Below, in pieces: positions 16,596-20,681 of a stretch of DNA of 20,681 nucleotides. The notes under the pieces are model-generated. The model did no database searches and was not told where the DNA came from. It saw only the letters and a program-made list of their open reading frames with translations. The stretch's first letter is position 1. Each line of letters starts with the position of its first letter. The stretch is from Propionibacteriaceae bacterium (GTDB lineage: Bacteria > Actinomycetota > Actinomycetes > Propionibacteriales > Propionibacteriaceae). The stretch spans positions 1 through 20,681 of the forward strand of contig JAGXHS010000061.1 in assembly GCA_024636075.1 (NCBI GenBank), in the 5' to 3' direction. Position numbers and translations under genes: made by a program.

Positions 16596-16625
16596 TTGAG
16601 CGGCCCGTCGGCGGTGGGATACAGT
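16596..16625 (+). promoter_or_regulatory. Candidate promoter of tRNA-Ile
   Basis: TTGAGC (16596-16601) and TACAGT (16620-16625) form a -35/-10 pair with 18-bp spacing, 35 bp upstream of the mature tRNA. This is one of the better promoter matches in the window. Between it and the tRNA lies the palindrome GTGATCC-CC-GGATCAC (16638-16653). Confidence 0.55.
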
Positions 16626-16659
16626 TTCACCTCGTGCGTGATCCCCGGATCACTGACGC

Positions 16660-16736
16660 GGGCCTATAGCTCAGTCGGTTAGAGCGCTGCCCTGATAAGG
16701 CAGAGGTCACTGGTTCAAGTCCAGTTAGGCCCACCA
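16660..16736 (+). tRNA. ileT: tRNA-Ile (anticodon GAT)
   Basis: The 77-nt gene folds as a standard cloverleaf. The acceptor arms are GGGCCTA and TAGGCCC, with discriminator A16733 and an encoded CCA. The anticodon stem is CTGCC/GGCAG around CTGATAA, with GAT at 16694-16696. The T-stem is ACTGG/CCAGT around TTCAAGT. tRNA-Ile(GAT) downstream of gyrA is common in actinobacteria, often followed by tRNA-Ala; here a terminator follows at once and no second tRNA is seen. Confidence 0.98.
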
Positions 16737-16740
16737 CTTC

Positions 16741-16771
16741 AAACCCCCTCCCACTAGGGCGGGGGGTTTTT
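16741..16771 (+). terminator. Intrinsic terminator of tRNA-Ile
   Basis: AAACCCCC-T-CCC pairs with GGG-C-GGGGGTTT around a short ACTA loop, followed by a run of T. It begins 4 nt after the tRNA CCA end and is the clearest rho-independent terminator in the window. It also isolates the redox operon, which must use its own promoter. Confidence 0.9.
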
Positions 16772-16805
16772 CATATCTGGGTCTGGTCACTTCGTGGGCC
16801 CCCTC

Positions 16806-16833
16806 TTGTCCCGTTCCCGGGGCAACCTATGTG
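16806..16833 (+). promoter_or_regulatory. Weak candidate promoter of the redox operon
   Basis: TTGTCC (16806-16811) and TATGTG (16828-16833) are spaced by 16 bp, between the tRNA terminator and the first redox gene. The match is modest. Some promoter is required here because a strong terminator lies upstream. Confidence 0.3.
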
Positions 16834-16885
16834 TGATTCCCACCCCGGGGCCCGTGACGCCGGGGGTGCCGTTTGCCTGTTTCGC

Positions 16886-17725
16886 ATGGCTAAAATTCGG
16901 CTGGTCATTGACGATCACTCGATCGAAGGCGAGCCCGGGACCTCACTTCTGCAGGCGTGGATCGCAGCTGGTTTGCCGCTCACCGAGAACGTGGGTTGTA
17001 TGGGGCAGGGCGTGTGCGGCGCGTGCCGGGTGCTGGTGCGCCGGCCCGGCCAGCGCCTGGCTGAGACGGGGTTGGCGTGCGAAACCCTTGTCGAGGACGG
17101 CATGCAGGTGGCATTCATCAACCTCGACCGCGGTGCCCGGCCGCACCCGTACGACCTGAAAGCCCTCGGTGACAGCTGGGACGCGATCGCCCGCATCGAT
17201 GAGTTGTTCCCCGAAGCCCAACGCTGCCGCCACTGCGGTGGCTGCGACGCGGCCTGCCCCAAGGGCATCGAGGTGGAGAAGATGGTGAACTTGGCTGCGG
17301 TCGGGCAGACCTACGCCGCCGCCGAACTGTTCGACGACTGCGTGCAGTGCAATCTCTGCGTGGCCGCTTGCCCTGAATACATCGACCCCGCACATCTGGG
17401 GCAACTGGTCCGCCGGATGACCGCCTCGATGACGCTGCGGCCGTCGGACCTGATCATGCGGTTGCATGAACTCGAGGCTGGCGAGCACCGCATCGACATC
17501 AATGCTCCCGGTGCGCTGCCGCCGCTCCGCAGCGCTCAGGACGCAAAAGCTGAGGACGCGGAAGCTGAGGACGCACAACGAGTACCGGCATCGCTTACGA
17601 AGAGGCACTGGAGGCGTGGCGCCAGAACGCACCGGCGGACTCGCGACAACTGGACCTGCCGGTGCCGGAACTGCTGCGCCGGTTCCACCCGGATCGTAAG
17701 AGTGACGCGCGCAGCAAGCTGGTAA
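16886..17725 (+). CDS. Iron-sulfur electron-transfer protein (2Fe-2S plus two 4Fe-4S), FrdB/TfrB-like; native stop probably lost
   Basis: An N-terminal plant-type 2Fe-2S domain has Cys38, Cys44, Cys47 and Cys65. Two 4Fe-4S motifs of the form CxxCxxCxxxCP follow, with Cys114/117/120/124 and Cys152/155/158/162. This resembles fumarate reductase iron-sulfur subunits and related proteins such as TfrB. There is no membrane segment. With the neighbouring flavoprotein and NuoF-like genes it probably carries electrons from NADH to the flavin (inference). Residues after Gln231 look like out-of-frame sequence rich in Arg, Cys and Trp. If C17579 were T, CGA would be TGA and the protein would end at 231 residues (16886-17581). 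As written it reads to 17725 (279 residues). ATG 16886 fits the domain start, but no ribosome-binding site is visible; ATG 16829 adds 19 unconserved residues. Confidence 0.85.
   Translation: MAKIRLVIDDHSIEGEPGTSLLQAWIAAGLPLTENVGCMGQGVCGACRVLVRRPGQRLAETGLACETLVEDGMQVAFINLDRGARPHPYDLKALGDSWDAIARIDELFPEAQRCRHCGGCDAACPKGIEVEKMVNLAAVGQTYAAAELFDDCVQCNLCVAACPEYIDPAHLGQLVRRMTASMTLRPSDLIMRLHELEAGEHRIDINAPGALPPLRSAQDAKAEDAEAEDAQRVPASLTKRHWRRGARTHRRTRDNWTCRCRNCCAGSTRIVRVTRAASW
17540..17569. repeat. 15-bp tandem repeat at the end of the iron-sulfur gene
   Basis: Two copies (17540-17554 and 17555-17569), with partial similarity on both sides, encode DAKAE/DAEAE. The second copy also supplies GAGG (17567-17570), which is correctly spaced as a ribosome-binding site for a flavoprotein start at 17578. 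Confidence 0.75.
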
Positions 17726-19198
17726 TTGGTGCCAACGCCGGGGACTCCTGCCCGAGCGACCTGACCAAGCTGCTGCAGGCAGACTCATTGCTGCAGGACG
17801 TGGACATCGCCGGAGCCCCCACGCTGGAAGCCGACGTGCTGGTGATCGGCGGCGGGGGAGCCGGATGCATCGCTGCGCTGACCGCCGCCCGCGCCGGTGC
17901 CCGGGTGTTGTTGACCACCAAACTGGGCCTGGGCGACAGCAACACGGTGATGGCCGAGGGAGGCATCCAGGCTGCGGTCGGCAGCGACGACAGCCCGCAG
18001 CGGCACTTTGAGGACACTGTGCGTGCCGGGCATTTCACTGCAGACAAGAGACTCGTGGCCGCCTTGGTCTCGGGTGGCCCGGCGGCGATCCGCTGGCTGA
18101 TCCGGGAGGGCATGGACTTCGACCTGACCGAGGGCAGTCAGCGGATGGGCGGGACGCTGCTGCGCAAGACCTGCGGCGGGGCCAGTGCGGCCCGGCTGTT
18201 GTCCTTCCGCGACTTCACCGGCCTGGAACTGATGCGCGCGCTTCGTGAGGCCACGCTCCTGCAGTCCAATATCAGGATCATGGAACGCCATCCGGCACTC
18301 GAATTGCTCAGCGACGATCGCGGCCGTTGCGCCGGGGCCGTGCTGCAGGACTTGCCCCGTGGCCGGGCCGTGGTGGCGCGGACCGCGGCCACAGTGCTGA
18401 CCACGGGCGGGTCGGGTCGGCTGCATCTGTCCGGCTTCCCGACGTCCAACCATTACGGCGCGACTGCGGACGGCTTGGTGCTCGCGTATCGGCTTGGTGC
18501 CCGGCTACGCGACGTCGGCCACTTCCAATACCATCCGAGCGGCATCGCCTGGCCCTCGCCGATGGAGGGCCAACTGGTCAGCGAGGCGGCCCGTTCCTCC
18601 GGCGCCTTCCTGGTCAACGGGCTGGGTCAGCGCTTCGTGGACGAGTTGCAGCCCCGCGACATCGTCGCCTCGGCCATCCTGCGGGAGATCGCCGAAGACC
18701 GGGGGGTGGTGCGCGACGGCAAGGCAGGTGTGTTCCTGGACACGCCCAGCTTGGAGCGGGCCAACCCGGGGATCCTCGCCCGCGAGCTTGTCACGCTGCG
18801 CCACCTGGCGGAGCGGGCTGGCCTCGACCCTGCCGAGGAACCCTTCCTGGTCCGGCCCACTCTCCACTATCAGAACGGCGGAGTGGAGATCAACGGGGAG
18901 GGCCACACCACAGTGCCGGGCCTCCTGGCAGCCGGGGAGGTCACGGGGGGGGCTGCACGGGCGCAACCGGATGATGGGGAACGCCCTGCTTGAGCTGGTC
19001 GTGTTCGGACGGCTGGCGAGGGCCAGCGCGGCCGCGGACGCCAGGGGCGAGCGGCCCCGAAACGTGGGGCTCACCCACTTGGCCGATTGGCGGCGCGCCA
19101 TGGAGGGCCAGCAGCTGCCGCTGGACCGCAAGGCACCGCTGCTCTTCCCGACCTACGGCAACTTTGACCCGGTACGCGACAGACGGAGAGGCGCATGA
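17578..19198 (+). pseudogene. FrdA/SdhA/NadB-like flavoprotein, start codon lost and frameshifted at a G8 tract
   Basis: The conserved frame begins at ACG 17578, where homologous context predicts ATG; GAGG lies 7 nt upstream. The first usable in-frame start is GTG 17662, which drops 28 residues. In restored numbering, an N-terminal extension (1-80) is followed by the FAD motif DVLVIGGGGAG (86-96), then DSNTVMAEGGIQAA (120-133), catalytic-type FQYHPSGI (His319), an RFVDELQPRDIVASAI segment, LHYQNGGV (His430) and AAGEVTGG (451-458). After the G8 tract (18945-18952) the frame is lost and a stop comes at 18993. One G fewer restores LHGRNRMMGNALLELVVFGR and 81 residues ending at 19198. The total is then 539 residues, typical for the family. 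Asn122 replaces the His that binds FAD covalently in FrdA/SdhA. Expected role: reduction of fumarate or a similar acceptor. It may be inactive, phase-variable or mis-sequenced. Confidence 0.85.
18945..18952 (+). repeat. G8 homopolymer at the frameshift site
   Basis: Eight consecutive G interrupt the flavoprotein frame. Seven would read Thr-Gly-Gly-Leu-His-Gly, the family sequence; eight give Thr-Gly-Gly-Ala-Ala and early termination. Such tracts are prone to slippage in replication and to sequencing error. Confidence 0.9.
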
Positions 19199-20445
19199 AC
19201 AAGGTGCTTACCGCTAACGAGATCCAGGTCGTCGCTGACCTGCCCGCTTGGTTCGCCGTCGGTGGCGGCGAAGCGCTGAGAAAGGCGCTAGCCGATCCAG
19301 ACTCGATCGTGCCAACCATCGAAGCCTCGGGTCTGCGCGGCCTTGGCGGTGCCGGATTCCCCACCCACCGCAAGTGGTCGGCGGTGGCAGCCCAGCCGCC
19401 GAACCCCGAAGGTGGCGGCAAGTGGATCGTCTGCAACGGGAACGAGGACGAGCCAGGCACGTTCAAGGACCGCTTCCTCCTCTCGCAGACTCCGCATCAG
19501 GTGATCGAGGGCGCGCTGATCGCCGCAGTGGCGGTGCGAGCCAACCACATCGAGCTGTACGTCAATCCGCGCGAGGAACAGTCGGTTGTGGCACTGCGAA
19601 TGTCCTTGATGGCGTGGAGCTTGCACCCACTGCTGGATGAGGTTTCGGAGCTGGTGGGCGCGCCGGTGGAGCTGCATGTGTGCGAGAGCTCGGGGCTGTA
19701 CGTCGGCGGTGAGGAGACCGCAGCGGTTGCCAACGTGATGGGGCGATTCCCGTTCCCCTCGCTGAAGCCGCCCTACCCGTTCGAACGGGGCGTGTACGGC
19801 GCACCGACACTGCTGAACAATGTCGAGACCCTCGCCCACGTCACCCATATCATCCGTAACGGCGCGGAATGGTATCGCGAGCTGGGCCTCGGGAACGCGG
19901 TCGGCACGAAGCTGTACTCGCTGTCCGGCGACGTGCTGCGGCCTGCCCTGCACGAGCTGCCGATGGGCACTTCACTGCGCGAGCTGGTGTTCAACTACGG
20001 CGGTGGAATGCTTGCCGGCAAGGGGTTCAAGGCGGTGTTCACCGGCGGGCCGTCGAACACCCTGCTGACCGACCGCGACTTGGACACCGCGCTGGACGCC
20101 GACAGCTTGGCGGCCCGGGGGTCCCGGCTCGGCACCGGTGCGATGATCGTGGTCGGAGAAGGCACCAGCATCCTGCGCAAGACCGCAGAGTACGTCGCCT
20201 TCTTCGCCGCCAACTCCTGCGGCCAATGCCCCTCCTGCAAGATCGGCACCCACCAGGTGTCGCGGCTGCTGGAGCGGATTGACGCTGGCGCCGGCCGGCC
20301 CGCCGACCTGGAGGCGCTGGAGAACTTCACCCGACTGCTGCCCGGCTCCGGCCGCTGCGGCTTGGTGGACGGAGCGGCCACCGTCTTGGCGAGCTCGCTG
20401 GCCACCTTCCGCATCGAGTACGAGGACGCGGTGGGCCGCGACTGA
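19195..20445 (+). CDS. NuoF-like NADH-binding FMN/4Fe-4S subunit
   Basis: This 416-residue protein matches the 51-kDa NADH-binding subunit of complex I (NuoF) and its relatives. It has SGLRGLGGAGFPTHRKW (45-61, NADH/FMN glycine loop), CNGNEDEPGTFKDR (80-93), YVGGEETAAVANVMG (169-183, with the paired Glu of the NADH site), PTLLNNVETLA and GSRLGTGAMIVV. The 4Fe-4S ligands are Cys342, Cys345 and Cys348 in SCGQCPSC and Cys388 in GRCGLVDG. No NuoE or other complex I genes are nearby, so it probably serves as NADH-oxidising module for the adjacent iron-sulfur and flavoprotein subunits (inference). The start overlaps the flavoprotein's restored stop as ATGA (19195-19198); GGAGAGG lies about 4 nt upstream. 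Confidence 0.92.
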   Translation: MNKVLTANEIQVVADLPAWFAVGGGEALRKALADPDSIVPTIEASGLRGLGGAGFPTHRKWSAVAAQPPNPEGGGKWIVCNGNEDEPGTFKDRFLLSQTPHQVIEGALIAAVAVRANHIELYVNPREEQSVVALRMSLMAWSLHPLLDEVSELVGAPVELHVCESSGLYVGGEETAAVANVMGRFPFPSLKPPYPFERGVYGAPTLLNNVETLAHVTHIIRNGAEWYRELGLGNAVGTKLYSLSGDVLRPALHELPMGTSLRELVFNYGGGMLAGKGFKAVFTGGPSNTLLTDRDLDTALDADSLAARGSRLGTGAMIVVGEGTSILRKTAEYVAFFAANSCGQCPSCKIGTHQVSRLLERIDAGAGRPADLEALENFTRLLPGSGRCGLVDGAATVLASSLATFRIEYEDAVGRD

Positions 20446-20481
20446 CCGCCCTCAGCAGCAAAGTGAGGATCGTCGTCACGT

Positions 20482-20509
20482 GCGGCGCTCTCATCAATAG
20501 GAGCGCCGC
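20482..20509 (+). terminator. Candidate terminator hairpin of the redox operon
   Basis: A 9-bp GC-rich perfect stem with loop TCATCAATAG. The lack of a T-run leaves intrinsic termination uncertain; high-GC actinobacteria often use such U-poor hairpins. Confidence 0.45.
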
Positions 20510-20555
20510 GGTGCACGGCGTGTTCGTGGACGCGGCGGTGTTTGTACCAGTCGAA
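20488..20555 (-). pseudogene. Possible remnant of an IS3-type transposase C-terminus
   Basis: The minus strand reads FDWYKHRRVHEHAVHRGAPIDE, similar in style to the F(D/E)WYNxxRxH...G..P.E end of IS3-family transposases. A TGA lies directly before it (20556-20558) and no upstream transposase sequence is recognisable in the remaining 120 bases. The call rests on one short motif and may be chance. Confidence 0.25.
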
Positions 20556-20681
20556 TCAGCTCGGCATCCATGCGGCGTCCCGGCGTCGCCTTGAGGTCAG
20601 CAACGTCGGCTCCCGGCGCGGGCTGGGTGCGTGAGCCGACCCGATGAGCGTTCGGGCCAGATGTCGAGGCCGGGTTTGGTG

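Larger units (their letters stand above)
20446..20681. other. Intergenic end of window with hairpin
   Basis: No complete gene is seen in these 236 bases. A perfect hairpin, GCGGCGCTC (20482-20490) and GAGCGCCGC (20501-20509) with a 10-nt loop, lies 36 bp after the NuoF-like stop. It may terminate the operon, though no T-run follows. A weak transposase-like trace on the minus strand overlaps it. Confidence 0.5.

Noticed and set aside
16737..16885. A tRNA-Ala after tRNA-Ile
   Set aside because: Many actinobacteria have one here, but the sequence shows a terminator right after tRNA-Ile and no second cloverleaf before the redox operon.
18953..18993. Flavoprotein genuinely ending at 18993 with the tail AARAQPDDGERPA
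   Set aside because: The tail is unlike the family, while the next frame continues directly with the conserved HGRNRMMGNALLELVVFGR and runs to an ATGA overlap.
1..20681. CRISPR array, prophage or complete insertion sequence
   Set aside because: No regularly spaced repeats, no phage structural or integrase genes and no full transposase were seen on either strand.

Overview
The window is the chromosomal replication-origin region of a high-GC Gram-positive bacterium (Actinomycetota). The order dnaA, dnaN, gnd, recF, DUF721, gyrB, gyrA, DUF3566, tRNA-Ile on one side, and rpmH, rnpA, yidD, yidC, jag, rsmG diverging on the other, is the arrangement known from Streptomyces and relatives. A placement near Propionibacteriaceae is a guess from the protein flavour and the added anaerobic-type redox operon; no 16S gene is present to settle it.

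Left arm (1-2902, minus strand): rpmH, rnpA, yidD, yidC, jag and the start of rsmG form a tight operon for ribosome, RNase P and membrane-insertion functions. Several junctions overlap (rnpA/yidD by ATGA, jag/rsmG by 8 nt). Centre (2903-6042): the rpmH-dnaA gap carries three DnaA-box-like 9-mers. dnaA is followed by a convergent TetR-family regulator with its own palindromic operator. A second cluster of DnaA boxes, the likely oriC, lies just before dnaN. The TetR gene separates dnaA from oriC and dnaN, which are usually adjacent.

Right arm (6043-16086, plus strand): dnaN, a short 6-phosphogluconate dehydrogenase, recF, a DciA/DUF721 protein, gyrB, gyrA and a DUF3566 membrane protein. A perfect 9-nt inverted repeat sits on the presumed gyrB promoter. 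A DUF1801 gene converges on this block with abutting stop codons, followed by tRNA-Ile(GAT) with promoter and intrinsic terminator.

Distal part (16886-20445): a three-gene redox operon encoding a 2Fe-2S plus two 4Fe-4S protein, a FrdA/NadB-like flavoprotein and a NuoF-like NADH/FMN subunit. This looks like a soluble NADH-driven, fumarate-reductase-like enzyme (inference). The flavoprotein gene is damaged in two places. One base (C17579) removes both its ATG start and the upstream gene's TGA stop, which would have overlapped as ATGA. A G8 tract at 18945-18952 carries one G too many. Correcting both gives a clean 539-residue protein ending in an ATGA overlap with the NuoF gene. Whether this is decay, phase variation or assembly error is the main open question. 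The last 236 bases hold a hairpin and a weak trace of a transposase.
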